This document shows, one piece after another, positions 6,804 through 16,316 of a stretch of 52,964 bases of DNA (the stretch's first letter is position 1; each line of letters starts with the position of its first letter). Both the position numbers and the translations under genes were made by a program. The stretch is from Butyrivibrio sp. (GTDB taxonomy: Bacteria > Bacillota > Clostridia > Lachnospirales > Lachnospiraceae): assembly GCF_017635265.1 (NCBI RefSeq), contig NZ_JAGBLU010000076.1:1-52964 (forward strand), read 5' to 3'. The notes beneath the pieces were generated by a model. It saw only the letters and a program-made list of their open reading frames with translations, searched no databases and had not been told where the DNA came from.

Positions 6804-8264
6804 TTATAACTTTGCCACAGCTTTCTCAGGTATCGGACAATTATATCCATCCTTTGTTCTTTCTTTAAACTCGGATAGCGCATTTTTTATAAGCTCTTCA
6901 TCTTCAAAAAGATCTATAGCTGTAGCTGCAAGAACTTTTCCGGCATGGACTGCAGCTTTATGCCCTATAGAAGAACCGCCGCAAGCCACGTTTTGCCAGC
7001 TGTGTCCCGGACACCCGTTAGGCCAGGATGCCACATGTATCTGAACCGTAGGGCAGTTATAGCTCACATCTCCCACATCTGTAGAAGCCGCTTCAAAGGC
7101 ATTTCCGGTAAAATGCGGAAGCAAAAAATCATTCATATATGATTCATTTTCTTTTCTCAGCTTTAAAGCCACTTCTGCATAACTTTCATCGAAATCAGAG
7201 CCGATACCGGGTGTTTTTTCTCTGGATTCATAGGTGCCTGCGATCTCTTTAGCGGTCAAAAGCTCATCCTCAGTATGCTGCGGCACTCCCAATTCTTCAA
7301 AATTAGAGTATGCCACTTTTTCCAACGTCCTGTTAGTGACAGTATCCGACATACCATCTATGAATGTTCTCTCATAAGACGTTTCCGTCATTAGTGCTGC
7401 GCCTTTTGCTATATCATCCACTCTCTTTTGAAGTTCAAGAGCTTCTTTTACATGATTTGAGCGTACCATATATAATACCTCAGCCCTGGACTGCACCACA
7501 TTGGGGCTCACTCCTCCGGCATCTGTAATGGCATAATGAACCCTTGCCTTATCACTCATATGCTCTCTTAGAAACTGCACTCCGATATTCATAAGCTCAA
7601 CTGCATCAAGAGCACTTCTTCCTTTATCGGGAGAAGCTGATGCATGAGAAGAAATTCCCTTAAAAGTATATTTTACCTGAATGCATGAGTTTGAAGAACC
7701 TGTCACAACCTCGTTACAATCAGCCGGATGCCATGTAAGTGCTGCATCAAGCTTATTCCAATAACCATCCCTTGCAAAAAAAGCTTTGGAAGCACAGCCC
7801 TCTTCGCCGGGGCAGCCGTATAGAATAACCGTTCCTTTATGATGTGACTCTTCAAGATACTTCTTTATTCCCAAAGCCGCAGCCATGGCTCCTGCACCTA
7901 AAAGGTTGTGACCGCATCCATGAGCTGAACTTTTAGAAGTGATACTGTTTTCCAGTTTTTTAACATCCAGATGTTCTTTTTTGTACACGTCACATTTAGG
8001 AATACCGGATAGCGCATCATATTCAGCAAGCACTCCTATCACAGGCTTTCCACTACCAAAAGAGGCCATAAAGGCCGTAGCGATACCGCTTATGCCTTTT
8101 CTGACCTCAAAACCTTCTTTTTCCATTATGCTGCAATACAATTCGCAGGATTTATATTCATCCAGGGACAGTTCCGCATAGTCCCATATTTTATCTGAAA
8201 CTTCTACTATCAGACTTTCTTTATCTTCAATCTCTTTTATTGCAATTTCTTTATTCTTGTCCAT
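6804..8264 (-). CDS. M20-family amidohydrolase (AbgB-like aminoacylase/dipeptidase)
   Basis: A 486-residue metal-dependent amidohydrolase. Family motifs are SAHGCGHNLLGAG (metal-binding His), GCPGEEGCASKAFF (catalytic Glu pair), WHPAD, and an inserted dimerisation domain beginning near SSNSCIQVKYTFKGISSHA. The pattern best fits AbgB-like peptidases, which cleave N-acyl or p-aminobenzoyl-glutamate-type amides. I start at the ATG at 8264 (MDKNKEIAIK), 22 bases after the ABC ATPase gene. The frame extended to 8429 would overlap that gene and has no homology. It is the last gene of the polar amino-acid transport operon, so it probably releases amino acids from an imported amide or acyl conjugate. 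No signal peptide; cytoplasmic. Confidence 0.87.
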   Translation of the reverse strand: MDKNKEIAIKEIEDKESLIVEVSDKIWDYAELSLDEYKSCELYCSIMEKEGFEVRKGISGIATAFMASFGSGKPVIGVLAEYDALSGIPKCDVYKKEHLDVKKLENSITSKSSAHGCGHNLLGAGAMAAALGIKKYLEESHHKGTVILYGCPGEEGCASKAFFARDGYWNKLDAALTWHPADCNEVVTGSSNSCIQVKYTFKGISSHASASPDKGRSALDAVELMNIGVQFLREHMSDKARVHYAITDAGGVSPNVVQSRAEVLYMVRSNHVKEALELQKRVDDIAKGAALMTETSYERTFIDGMSDTVTNRTLEKVAYSNFEELGVPQHTEDELLTAKEIAGTYESREKTPGIGSDFDESYAEVALKLRKENESYMNDFLLPHFTGNAFEAASTDVGDVSYNCPTVQIHVASWPNGCPGHSWQNVACGGSSIGHKAAVHAGKVLAATAIDLFEDEELIKNALSEFKERTKDGYNCPIPEKAVAKL

Positions 8265-8286
8265 GTATATTTTCACCCGTAGTTTG

Positions 8287-9063
8287 TCATAAAACCTTGC
8301 TGAAAAACTCCTGAAGTCTGGGATGCTTTGGGTGTTCAAATACTTCTGCAGGAGTTCCCTGCTCAAGAAGCTTACCATCAGCCATAAACAATACTCTGTT
8401 TCCCACTTCTTTGGCAAATCCCATTTCATGTGTAACTACAACCATGGTCATCCCTTCAGACGCAAGCTGCTTCATTACGTCAAGAACCTCTCCTACCATT
8501 TCCGGATCAAGAGCTGAGGTCGGCTCATCAAAAAGCATAACCTCCGGTTCCATCATAAGAGCTCTTACTATAGCAATACGCTGCTTTTGTCCACCCGAAA
8601 GCTGAATAGGATAAGCATCTGCCCTATCTTCAAGACCAACTCTTTTTAGAAGTTCAATCGCTTTTTTTCTTGCATCTTCTTCAGGAAGCTTTTTTACCTT
8701 AACAGGAGCAAGTATCATATTTTCCATAATGGTCATATGAGGAAAAAGATTAAAATGCTGGAAAACCATCCCCATCTTCTGTCTGTGAATATCCACATTT
8801 ACCTTTATCCACTTGCCATTTTCGTCTTTATACTTTTTTCTGGTTATATCAACATCATCAAAAATGATCGCACCACCTGTTGGTTCTTCTAACAGATTAA
8901 GAGAACGAAGGAATGTGGATTTGCCGCTTCCCGATGGTCCTATTACAACCATCACGTCGCCTTTATCTATATCTACCGTAATACCATCAAGTGCCTTAAT
9001 TGCCCCACCATTATAGTGTTTTTCAAGGTCAATTACCTGTATAAGTTTATCTCTTGTCTCCAC
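8287..9063 (-). CDS. Polar amino-acid ABC transporter ATP-binding protein (GlnQ/HisP type)
   Basis: A 258-residue ABC ATPase with Walker [11 protein letters not shown]-loop [10 protein letters not shown], signature [15 protein letters not shown], Walker [13 protein letters not shown] and switch His in VVTHEMGFA. The [10 protein letters not shown] and [12 protein letters not shown] signatures are typical of the polar amino-acid subfamily. A short charged insertion ([19 protein letters not shown]) lies before the Q-loop, as in several clostridial relatives. It overlaps the permease gene by 17 bases, so the two are translationally coupled. Confidence 0.93.
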   Translation of the reverse strand: METRDKLIQVIDLEKHYNGGAIKALDGITVDIDKGDVMVVIGPSGSGKSTFLRSLNLLEEPTGGAIIFDDVDITRKKYKDENGKWIKVNVDIHRQKMGMVFQHFNLFPHMTIMENMILAPVKVKKLPEEDARKKAIELLKRVGLEDRADAYPIQLSGGQKQRIAIVRALMMEPEVMLFDEPTSALDPEMVGEVLDVMKQLASEGMTMVVVTHEMGFAKEVGNRVLFMADGKLLEQGTPAEVFEHPKHPRLQEFFSKVL

Positions 9064-9835
9064 GGCTCATTCTCCTTTCAAAATATGCTATAAGCTTACT
9101 TGTAGGGAAGCACAGACAGAAATAAATTGCTGTTGCAACAAGCAATGGCTCAATAATAATGAATGTGGCTCCTCTGACAGCGTTAACTGCCGACATAATA
9201 TCCTGAACACCGATTGTATAGGTAATAGCTGACTCCTTTATAATTACTACAAATTCATTGGCAATAGCAGGAAGGATATTTTTAATAGCCTGTGGCAAAA
9301 TAATATATCTCATGTTTTGGAACTGGCTCATTCCAAGTGATCTTGCAGCCTCTGACTGTCCGTCGTCAATTGACTGAATTCCCGATCTCATGATTTCGCA
9401 CAAATATGCGCCTGAGTTCATGCCAAGAGCAACTACACCGGGGAAAAATCTTTCAAACTTAATAAATCCCAAAAAAGTAAAGCTTGGAAGCGTAATAATT
9501 GAACCGAAAACACCGTAATAGATTATTGCAACCTGAACAATAACAGGTGTTGAACGCAAAATCTCAACATAAGCCGTTGCAATAAAACTTAAAGGGTTGA
9601 ACTTACTTACAGCAACAAGTGCTCCCTTTTCTTTTTGGTGTCCATCCTTATCAAGTCCAAGGAATGCCAAGGGATAAAATCTCGACATCCTCATTGATGA
9701 TAAAATAAGTGCCAAAACAAAACCAATAGCCACTGTAAATATTGAAAGCATTACAGTGACTACCATACCTTGCCAAAACAAGCTCCCATAAGGAGCAATC
9801 TTTGTAAAATTCTCAGCTTTAATAAAACTATCCAT
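9047..9835 (-). CDS. Polar amino-acid ABC transporter permease (HisM/GlnP type)
   Basis: A 262-residue inner-membrane permease with about five helices. The family N-terminal pattern ([23 protein letters not shown]) and the EAA-loop region ([34 protein letters not shown]) are both clear. It lies between the binding-protein and ATPase genes on the same strand. The 124-base gap to the binding-protein gene contains a long hairpin, which probably lowers its expression relative to the binding protein. Confidence 0.92.
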   Translation of the reverse strand: MDSFIKAENFTKIAPYGSLFWQGMVVTVMLSIFTVAIGFVLALILSSMRMSRFYPLAFLGLDKDGHQKEKGALVAVSKFNPLSFIATAYVEILRSTPVIVQVAIIYYGVFGSIITLPSFTFLGFIKFERFFPGVVALGMNSGAYLCEIMRSGIQSIDDGQSEAARSLGMSQFQNMRYIILPQAIKNILPAIANEFVVIIKESAITYTIGVQDIMSAVNAVRGATFIIIEPLLVATAIYFCLCFPTSKLIAYFERRMSRGDKR

Positions 9836-9876
9836 ATCCGTCCTTATTTATATACTATGATTTAATCTTCCAAAGT

Positions 9877-9951
9877 GATAACAGGGATCAAAGGTCATTC
9901 ACCCACTGTCCAAAAAACCTGACGTGAGTGCTTTCCTCTGCCCCTGTTATC
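9877..9951 (-). other. Intercistronic RNA hairpin between binding-protein and permease genes
   Basis: GATAACAGGG (9877-9886) pairs with CCCTGTTATC (9942-9951). Inside it CACTCAC pairs with GTGGGTG. On the minus strand no U-run follows the outer stem. In transporter operons such structures commonly protect the upstream binding-protein mRNA or cause partial termination. Confidence 0.6.
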
Positions 9952-9959
9952 GTATTTTA

Positions 9960-10865
9960 TCAGTTATCAAGGAGACCTTCGATGATCTCACCGCTTGCCT
10001 GCTCATTTGCAGTTGCTATGAACTCATCCATCTTGCCACTGTCAATTGCACTCTTTATTGCCTCATTAACAGCTTCCTTAAGAGCATCATTTCCCTTTGA
10101 AATACCAATTGCAGATCCTTCTGCTTCTTCATAAGGAACATCAAGTACTACACAAAGATCTGGGTAGTTTTTAGCATAGCTCTCGGCAACTGCTGTCTCA
10201 ATATATGCACCATCAAGCTTTCCGGCAATAAGCTCAGCAACAATATCTGTGACCTTTGTAAGCTGAATAATATCAGCATCAGGGCTGTTTGCCTGTGCAA
10301 GATCAACCTGAATTGAACCTGTCTGAGCAGCAACCTCAAGTCCTGCTACATTCAGATCTTCAAGTGTTGTAAACTTATCCTTGTTAGCCTGAGTGCAAAC
10401 AAATGACTGTCCGCCCTCATAATATATGTCAGAGAAATCCATGATTGATTCACGCTTTGGATCAGGAGAAAGACCTGCAACCCCAAGATCAACAGCCTTT
10501 GTCTGAAGCTCCATAAGTACACCGTCAAAATCAACCGGTACTACTTCAAGCTCAAGTCCAAGATAATCAGCAATATACTGTGCAAGAGCAATGTCAAATC
10601 CTGCAAGCTGAGGCGTTCCGCTCTCATCAACAGCATAGAACTCATATGGAGCAAAATCAGGAGATGTTGCAACTGTAAGTTTTCCAGCTGTCACTGTAGA
10701 AATTTCTGCCTTGGCTGTTTCAGCACTTTCAACTGCTCCGGTAGCTTCAGCAGTACTCTCTGTCTGCTCCTGTGACTCAGAAGCCTTCTCATTGGAAGAA
10801 CCGCATCCAACAGCAAGGATTGTCATCATAGACGCCATAACTAAAGAAATAATTTTCTTTTTCAT
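9960..10865 (-). CDS. Polar amino-acid ABC transporter substrate-binding lipoprotein
   Basis: A 301-residue lipoprotein. The signal peptide ends in the lipobox LAVGC, followed by a Ser/Glu/Ala-rich linker to about residue 55. The SBP_bac_3 fold then begins at KLTVATSPDFAPYEFYAVDE, with AGFDIALAQYIADYLGLELEVVPVDFDGVL and AAQTGSIQVDLAQ. These are typical of polar amino-acid binding proteins; the exact ligand cannot be read from sequence. GGAGG lies upstream of the ATG. It is first in the operon with permease, ATPase and M20 amidohydrolase. Confidence 0.93.
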   Translation of the reverse strand: MKKKIISLVMASMMTILAVGCGSSNEKASESQEQTESTAEATGAVESAETAKAEISTVTAGKLTVATSPDFAPYEFYAVDESGTPQLAGFDIALAQYIADYLGLELEVVPVDFDGVLMELQTKAVDLGVAGLSPDPKRESIMDFSDIYYEGGQSFVCTQANKDKFTTLEDLNVAGLEVAAQTGSIQVDLAQANSPDADIIQLTKVTDIVAELIAGKLDGAYIETAVAESYAKNYPDLCVVLDVPYEEAEGSAIGISKGNDALKEAVNEAIKSAIDSGKMDEFIATANEQASGEIIEGLLDN

Positions 10866-10951
10866 AATTTTTACCTCCTACATGCATATATACTATCTAA
10901 ATATGCATTTTGATAACCATTTTTGTATTTTTATGCATCAATTATGAATAA

Positions 10952-10980
10952 ATAATAATACACTTGATGTTTTTTATCAA
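10952..10980 (-). promoter_or_regulatory. Sigma-A-type promoter of the amino-acid transport operon
   Basis: On the minus strand TTGATA (10980-10975), 17 bases, then TATTAT (10957-10952), each five of six to consensus. It leaves a leader of about 80 bases before the binding-protein start. Confidence 0.55.
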
Positions 10981-10997
10981 CACTTTTTTGATTATTT

Positions 10998-11699
10998 TTA
11001 ATTAGATGGTAAAAAATCTTCCAATTTAAACTCTTTTCCTGTTCTGTCCTCGTAGATCTCATCAAAGCTCTTTCCCTGATCCTTGGGATCAAGGTCTACA
11101 TTTTGGGCATGGCTCTTCCAGGGGCTGTCATCTGACAAAAACTGATATGCTATGTTATGCTGGAGCCATTCATAAGCCATATCCTCCGCAGTTCTGAAGG
11201 ACTCCATGTCACTTCCATGAACCTCATGCTCGCTTTTTAGTGCCTCGCATATAATGGTAATATCTTCAGTATTGGTAATCTTGTAGGAATCATATATCTT
11301 CCAATTATCTGTAGTATATACTGCGGTAAAATCCTCTCCGTCATAAGTAAAAAGATAATTTTTTCCGTTTCCATCTGCATCCCTTAAGTTAATATCCAAA
11401 GGTTCATTAAGGATTCCACTCTTTTGCTCTTTTTCAGAAAAATCCGCATCCTCATTAGAAATATTTTCTGTATCGGTATCCGTGCTTTGAGCATCTTCGT
11501 ATGAATATCCAGAATCAGAGCTATCATTATTTGAACCTTCATTATCTGATTCTTCATCATTTGATTCTTTCGCAGCTTCATTAATCCATTCGACACTTAA
11601 TCCAAAATCCGAATTATCATCAGAAGATGCTTGCAAGCCGCAGCCCCCAAGAGCTAATGTCATTATTATATTTAAAACAAGTAATCTTTTTCTATTCAT
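10998..11699 (-). CDS. Lipoprotein of unknown function
   Basis: A 233-residue predicted lipoprotein: MNRKRLLVLNIIMTLALGGC gives a lipobox cysteine at residue 20. An acidic, Ser/Asp/Asn-rich low-complexity linker runs to about residue 95. The C-terminal domain contains NYLFTYDGEDFTAVYTTDNW and DMAYEWLQHNIAYQFL, which I do not recognise. No Shine-Dalgarno is visible. TATAAT lies only nine bases before the ATG, so the message may be nearly leaderless if that box is used. It shares an intergenic region with the divergent PrsW-like gene. Confidence 0.75.
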   Translation of the reverse strand: MNRKRLLVLNIIMTLALGGCGLQASSDDNSDFGLSVEWINEAAKESNDEESDNEGSNNDSSDSGYSYEDAQSTDTDTENISNEDADFSEKEQKSGILNEPLDINLRDADGNGKNYLFTYDGEDFTAVYTTDNWKIYDSYKITNTEDITIICEALKSEHEVHGSDMESFRTAEDMAYEWLQHNIAYQFLSDDSPWKSHAQNVDLDPKDQGKSFDEIYEDRTGKEFKLEDFLPSN

Positions 11700-11810
11700 A
11701 CCAATGATTATACCCTATATTTAGTTGACATTTTAGCTTGAATATAATAATTTATCATAGTGATTATTTTAACAATATTCATATGAAAAAAGTAAAAGGG
11801 GAAAAATTAA

Positions 11811-12755
11811 ATGTCAACACTAGCTTTACTTGCAGTACTTCCTGCAATCGTTTTGCTCGTTGTTATCTACAGAGCCGATAACATCGAAAAAGAGCCATTT
11901 TCACTTATGGCTAAAGTCTTTGGTCTTGGTGCTTTAACAACCATCAGCGCCATGATATTAGAAGAAATCGGATTATATATCCTGTCATTTTTCTTCTATG
12001 AACCAAATGGTCTCTATACATTCTTTGAAATGTTCTGCGTTGTGGCACTTGCAGAAGAGGCCGGAAAATACTTTGTACTTAAGAAAGCAACATGGAAAAA
12101 CAAAGAATTTAACTTCTCATTTGATGGAATTGTTTACTCTGTCTGTGCTTCACTTGGTTTCGCAACACTTGAAAATATCCTGTACGTATTTCAGGGTGGT
12201 TTTTCAACTGCCATTATGCGTGCCATCACAGCTGTTCCGGGACATTGCATTTTCGGCATTTTCATGGGTATCTACTACGGAATTGCCAAGGGATGTGAGC
12301 TTAGAGGCGATGAAGAAGGCAAAAATCTCAACTTAAAGAAAGCTCTTCTCGTTCCTATCTTCCTTCACGGTTTTTATGATTTTAGCTGTTCCTTTGATTA
12401 CGATGGAATGTTCCTTGTATTCATTCTTCTGGAAATCTTCATGACAGTTAATGCCATTAAGATGGTTAAAAAGATGTCTAAAGCGGACAAGCCACTTTCA
12501 CCGTATATGGAAATGATGGCTGCTCAGATGGTATCACCGGCAAATGTAACAGCTGATATGACTGCATCTTCAAACACAAATGCAGCCCAGTCACAAGTAA
12601 CTGTTACACCGGTTCAGGCAGCCCCTGTAGCAGACGCTGCTCAGAAAGCTCCAACATCTTCCGAAGCATCAAATACTAATACTTCAGACGTTCCTCCCGT
12701 AAATCCAAATCCTGTATTTACAGCTGAGAGCATTGATCCGTCAATCAATTCATAA
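11811..12755 (+). CDS. PrsW-like intramembrane metalloprotease
   Basis: A 314-residue multi-helix membrane protein. The family's metal motifs are present: EE at residues 82-83 in ALAEEAGKY, the histidine in ITAVPGHCIFGIFMG, and the histidine in LHGFYDFS. In Bacillus, PrsW performs site-1 cleavage of the anti-sigma factor RsiW; other family members have other or unknown targets, and no sigma/anti-sigma pair is adjacent here. The last 80 residues form a Thr/Ala/Pro/Asn-rich tail outside the membrane core, longer than in the Bacillus protein. AAAGGGG lies about seven bases before the ATG. Confidence 0.85.
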   Translation: MSTLALLAVLPAIVLLVVIYRADNIEKEPFSLMAKVFGLGALTTISAMILEEIGLYILSFFFYEPNGLYTFFEMFCVVALAEEAGKYFVLKKATWKNKEFNFSFDGIVYSVCASLGFATLENILYVFQGGFSTAIMRAITAVPGHCIFGIFMGIYYGIAKGCELRGDEEGKNLNLKKALLVPIFLHGFYDFSCSFDYDGMFLVFILLEIFMTVNAIKMVKKMSKADKPLSPYMEMMAAQMVSPANVTADMTASSNTNAAQSQVTVTPVQAAPVADAAQKAPTSSEASNTNTSDVPPVNPNPVFTAESIDPSINS

Positions 12756-12760
12756 CATAA

Positions 12761-12801
12761 AAAAGCTTGTTACATCTAAATCATAGATGTAACAAGCTTT
12801 T
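12761..12801. terminator. Bidirectional intrinsic terminator
   Basis: A perfect 17-bp stem (AAAAGCTTGTTACATCT with its complement) and a seven-base loop lie between the convergent PrsW-like and EAL-HDOD genes. Confidence 0.85.
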
Positions 12802-12818
12802 ATCATTTATCCACTAAA

Positions 12819-14045
12819 TCATGTAACCGGAATCAGGTCTCTGTACCACCTAAGGGCTGACAGATACGCTTCATAGACTTCGTCCATTTTTATACCGTCA
12901 ACAACCATTATTCTTGAAACCTCAGTCCAATCAGCATCCTCATACTTTTTTACAAAGTTTAGGACTTTGGCATAATCTCCTTCACCATCAAGAAGTGCTG
13001 CCTTAACATTTTTCGGTACTACAACCATATCAAGGGCTTCCTGCATAGTTTTCTCAAGCATAATATCAAGCGCTGAAAAAAGCCCCATAATAAAGAGTTC
13101 CGGTGCCTGCATAGCAAGCTCAAAGGATTCCGCCAAATTTTCGGCAAACTTTGCTCTTATCATAACAAGCCTTGTTATCTCAGATGGTTTATCTGAACAC
13201 AACTCCTTGGTTACAGCTGTGTTTATCCATCTTTTTAATTCCTTTTGTCCCATCATCGCTGCGGCATGTCTGATAGATGTAATTTCAGAATTAAGAGCCA
13301 TTCTGTTTACTATTTCCAAAAGGGAAATTACAAGAGCCGGGTCTTTTCCGATTACATCAGCTGCATCAGTCAGATCAAAATCAGGATTATTTACCACATT
13401 TAAAAGCTCAATATAGTTAACCTTCAAAGGACTTACTTCAGTCTCTGACTCTTTTACGGGCATCCTGAAAAAACTACCCTCATAAAGGTCGTATCCGCCA
13501 TCCTTTTTAAGTTCATCATACTCTTCCTGAGTATCAACATTAACCGCACAAAGTTTTATATTGGGATAAACAGAACTAAAATAAATCTTTGCCTTGGAAA
13601 TATCTATTTTGGAATGATTTAAAAGAATGTAATCACATCTGCTAAGAATTTCTCTGTAAGGCTCAAAACTTGTAATCGGAAGTTTTCTGATTGCAAGTTT
13701 GTACCCCTGTTCCTTTAGCTCTTTTACCCTTCGGATATACTGTTCCTCCGGAAGAATGGTATTATCCATCAAAAGAACTACCTTACCTGCTGGCACGGTA
13801 CACTGAAGAGAAATCTCAGAGAAAATAGAAAACTGATTTATGGGAACAAAAACTTCCTTACCTCCCGATAATGTTGCAACGCCCATGCTGCTGACAACTT
13901 CAAGCTCATGAACTGTACCGGCCCCGTCAAATCTGGCACCGGCCTCCATCTCAGGATTAAGGAAGTGATTCTCTTTTCTGGCAAAAACAGAATAGGCACA
14001 AACAGACATTTTATCGTCGAACAAAGGAATTAATGTAGCTAGCAT
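12819..14045 (-). CDS. EAL-HDOD domain protein with a degenerate EAL domain
   Basis: A 408-residue cytosolic protein. The N-terminal 200 residues have the fold pattern of EAL phosphodiesterases as found in YuxH-type proteins, but the EAL motif and its metal ligands are missing (VLLMDNTILPEEQ is in the expected place), so it is unlikely to cleave cyclic di-GMP. The C-terminal HDOD domain is clear: NVVNNPDFDLTDAADVIG, then SLLEIVNRMAL and RHAAAMMGQKELKRWI. Such proteins usually act as signalling scaffolds. It is a single gene with AAAGGAG before the ATG. Its position near two chemotaxis receptors is suggestive only. Confidence 0.85.
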   Translation of the reverse strand: MLATLIPLFDDKMSVCAYSVFARKENHFLNPEMEAGARFDGAGTVHELEVVSSMGVATLSGGKEVFVPINQFSIFSEISLQCTVPAGKVVLLMDNTILPEEQYIRRVKELKEQGYKLAIRKLPITSFEPYREILSRCDYILLNHSKIDISKAKIYFSSVYPNIKLCAVNVDTQEEYDELKKDGGYDLYEGSFFRMPVKESETEVSPLKVNYIELLNVVNNPDFDLTDAADVIGKDPALVISLLEIVNRMALNSEITSIRHAAAMMGQKELKRWINTAVTKELCSDKPSEITRLVMIRAKFAENLAESFELAMQAPELFIMGLFSALDIMLEKTMQEALDMVVVPKNVKAALLDGEGDYAKVLNFVKKYEDADWTEVSRIMVVDGIKMDEVYEAYLSALRWYRDLIPVT

Positions 14046-14145
14046 TATCCGCTCCTTTCACGTACGCATAAACAATCTCCCACCTAATATTGTACTCCAG
14101 AATATTGATTAAACCAACTATTTTTTTATAGTTTTACGTGTATCA

Positions 14146-15060
14146 TTATTCAAATGTAGTTTTATCAATAATGAATCTTGGTCTCCCCTTAACTTCATCA
14201 TAAATCTTGGAAATGTAAAAACCTATGACACCAAGTCCCATCATAATAACTGATGAAGTAAAGCACTGCAGAATTATAACTGTAGTAAATCCTGCCCTGG
14301 CATTGCCAAGGAAGTACTGTACAAGAGCCTCAACACTAAAGAATACTCCTACAGCAAAAACCAAAAATCCCAAAAGAGTTACAATCTGCATGGGAGCAGA
14401 TGTGAAAGACGTAATATTGGTTACAGCGTACTTTATAAGTGATCTGGTGCTCCACTTGGAGACTCCCGCCTCCCTCTCTCTGACATCATATTCAACTTCA
14501 GTACTCTTAAATCCTATCCATGAAGAGAGCGCTCTAAAGAAGGCATTTTTTTCATTCATATTAAGAAGTACATTTACAGCCTTCCTGTCCAGAAGTTTAA
14601 AATCTGATGCTCTGGACATATCGAACCCAACCGCATCGCTCATGATTGCATAAAAGCTTTTGGCAGCAAATTTATGAAAAGCGCTTTCTGTTCCACGGCT
14701 TGTTTTTACACCTTCCACAATTTCATATCCCTTCTCCCAAAGTCTGTACATTTCCACAATTTTTTCCGGTGGATGCTGAAGGTCACAGTCAATAACCACG
14801 CAACAGTCACCGCTTGCCTGTGACAATCCTGCAAAAACAGCTGACTCTTTTCCGAAATTTCTGGAAAAGCAAACCCCCTTCACATTCCTGTTCCCGGCAG
14901 CAGACTCCTCTATAATTTCCCAGGTTCTGTCCTTAGAACCGTCATTTACAAATAAAAGCTCATGTTCAATATTGGCATCGTTTAGTATCCCGTCGATGGT
15001 TGCAACGGTCTTGGGTATAATTTCTTCTTCATTGTAAGCCGGTATTATTACTGAAAGCAC
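14146..15060 (-). CDS. Family 2 glycosyltransferase (DPM1/GtrB-like, with two C-terminal membrane helices)
   Basis: Clear GT2 motifs: SVIIPAYNEEE, FVNDGSKDRTWE and VVIDCDLQHPPE (the DxD region). QxxRW-type residues are replaced by the EREAGVSKWS pattern typical of the bactoprenol glucosyltransferase subgroup. Two membrane helices lie near residues 225-255 and 260-290. It probably transfers a sugar from a nucleotide donor to undecaprenyl phosphate for envelope glycosylation. The frame can start at an ATG at 15078 without a ribosome site. I prefer the GTG at 15060, with GAGG seven bases upstream, giving the usual MLSVIIPAYNEE beginning. No acceptor-side polymer genes are adjacent. Confidence 0.87.
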   Translation of the reverse strand: MLSVIIPAYNEEEIIPKTVATIDGILNDANIEHELLFVNDGSKDRTWEIIEESAAGNRNVKGVCFSRNFGKESAVFAGLSQASGDCCVVIDCDLQHPPEKIVEMYRLWEKGYEIVEGVKTSRGTESAFHKFAAKSFYAIMSDAVGFDMSRASDFKLLDRKAVNVLLNMNEKNAFFRALSSWIGFKSTEVEYDVREREAGVSKWSTRSLIKYAVTNITSFTSAPMQIVTLLGFLVFAVGVFFSVEALVQYFLGNARAGFTTVIILQCFTSSVIMMGLGVIGFYISKIYDEVKGRPRFIIDKTTFE

Positions 15061-15167
15061 TCTAAAATCCTCACACATTGTATATTTTTGGCTATCTTTT
15101 TTCCGGAGTGTATTATATCATAATTATGAGGGCAATTCTATAAAACTACAGAATAGGGGGATTAAAT

Positions 15168-16316
15168 ATGGCTCAGAATGAAATGCTGGCTATGATTCTT
15201 GCCGGTGGTCGTGGAAGCAGGCTAAAAGACCTTACTACCAAAGTAGCCAAGCCGGCAGTCTATTATGGCGGTAAATACCGTATCATTGACTTTCCGCTCA
15301 GCAACTGTGCCAACAGTGGCATTGACGTTGTTGGCGTCCTTACTCAATATGAATCAGTTCTTTTAAACAGTTATGTCGCTCAGGACGGCCGCTGGGGTCT
15401 TGACTCCAAGGACAGTGGCGTATACGTGCTTACGCCGCGTGAAAAGGCCGATGAAGGTCTTGACGTCTACAGAGGCACTGCAGATGCCATATCTCAGAAT
15501 ATTGATTTTATCGATACTTATAATCCGGAATATCTTCTTATTCTCTCCGGAGATCACATTTACAAAATGAATTACGCCAAAATGCTTGCATACCATAAAG
15601 AGATGAATGCAGACGCAACTATCGCGGTTCGCGGTGTTCCCATGAAGGAAGCAAGCCGTTTTGGAATCATGAATACCGACGGTAAAGGGCGCATTGTTGA
15701 ATTTGAAGAAAAGCCTGCAAAGCCAAAAAGTAATCTGGCATCCATGGGTATTTACATTTTCAGCTGGAAGCTTCTTAGAAAAATGCTTGTTGAAGATATG
15801 AAGAATCCAAATTCCGATCACGACTTCGGAAAAGACATTATTCCAAAGATGCTCTCCGATCACAGAGGTCTTTTCGCTTACGAATTCAGCGGTTATTGGA
15901 AAGATGTCGGAACAATTGATTCACTCTGGGAAGCAAATATGGATCTTTTGGATCCTAAGAACGAGCTCAATCTCAATGACTCGTCATGGCTCATTTATAC
16001 AGAGGATATTTCTACTCTTCCACAATATATCGGTAAGGAAGCCAAGGTTAAAAAAGCTTACATAACCCAGGGCGTACAGGTTGAAGGTTCTGTTTCAAAT
16101 TCAGTTCTTTTCACAGGTGCTGTAGTAAAAAAAGGTGCCAAGGTCATCGACAGCGTACTAATGCCGGGAGCTGTAGTTGAAGATGGCGCTACAGTCACAA
16201 GAGCTCTTGTTGCCGAAAACATCAAAATCGGCAAAAAAGCCAAGGTTGGCTCAAAGACCAGTGAAAACATTACTTTGGTGGCAAAAAATGTGAAGGGAGG
16301 TAACAATAATGGCTAA
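15168..16316 (+). CDS. glgC: Glucose-1-phosphate adenylyltransferase, catalytic subunit
   Basis: 382 residues, normal length for Glg[15 protein letters not shown] is the nucleotide-binding loop, followed by [36 protein letters not shown] and EFEEKPAKP (sugar-phosphate site). A C-terminal left-handed beta-helix region begins near [13 protein letters not shown]. It makes ADP-glucose for glycogen synthesis. It overlaps glgD by eight bases; in Firmicutes GlgC and GlgD form a heterotetramer. AGGGGG lies eight bases before the ATG. Confidence 0.96.
   Translation: MAQNEMLAMILAGGRGSRLKDLTTKVAKPAVYYGGKYRIIDFPLSNCANSGIDVVGVLTQYESVLLNSYVAQDGRWGLDSKDSGVYVLTPREKADEGLDVYRGTADAISQNIDFIDTYNPEYLLILSGDHIYKMNYAKMLAYHKEMNADATIAVRGVPMKEASRFGIMNTDGKGRIVEFEEKPAKPKSNLASMGIYIFSWKLLRKMLVEDMKNPNSDHDFGKDIIPKMLSDHRGLFAYEFSGYWKDVGTIDSLWEANMDLLDPKNELNLNDSSWLIYTEDISTLPQYIGKEAKVKKAYITQGVQVEGSVSNSVLFTGAVVKKGAKVIDSVLMPGAVVEDGATVTRALVAENIKIGKKAKVGSKTSENITLVAKNVKGGNNNG

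Noticed and set aside
8265-8429. N-terminal extension of the M20 gene
   Set aside because: It overlaps the end of the ABC ATPase gene and is not like M20 proteins.
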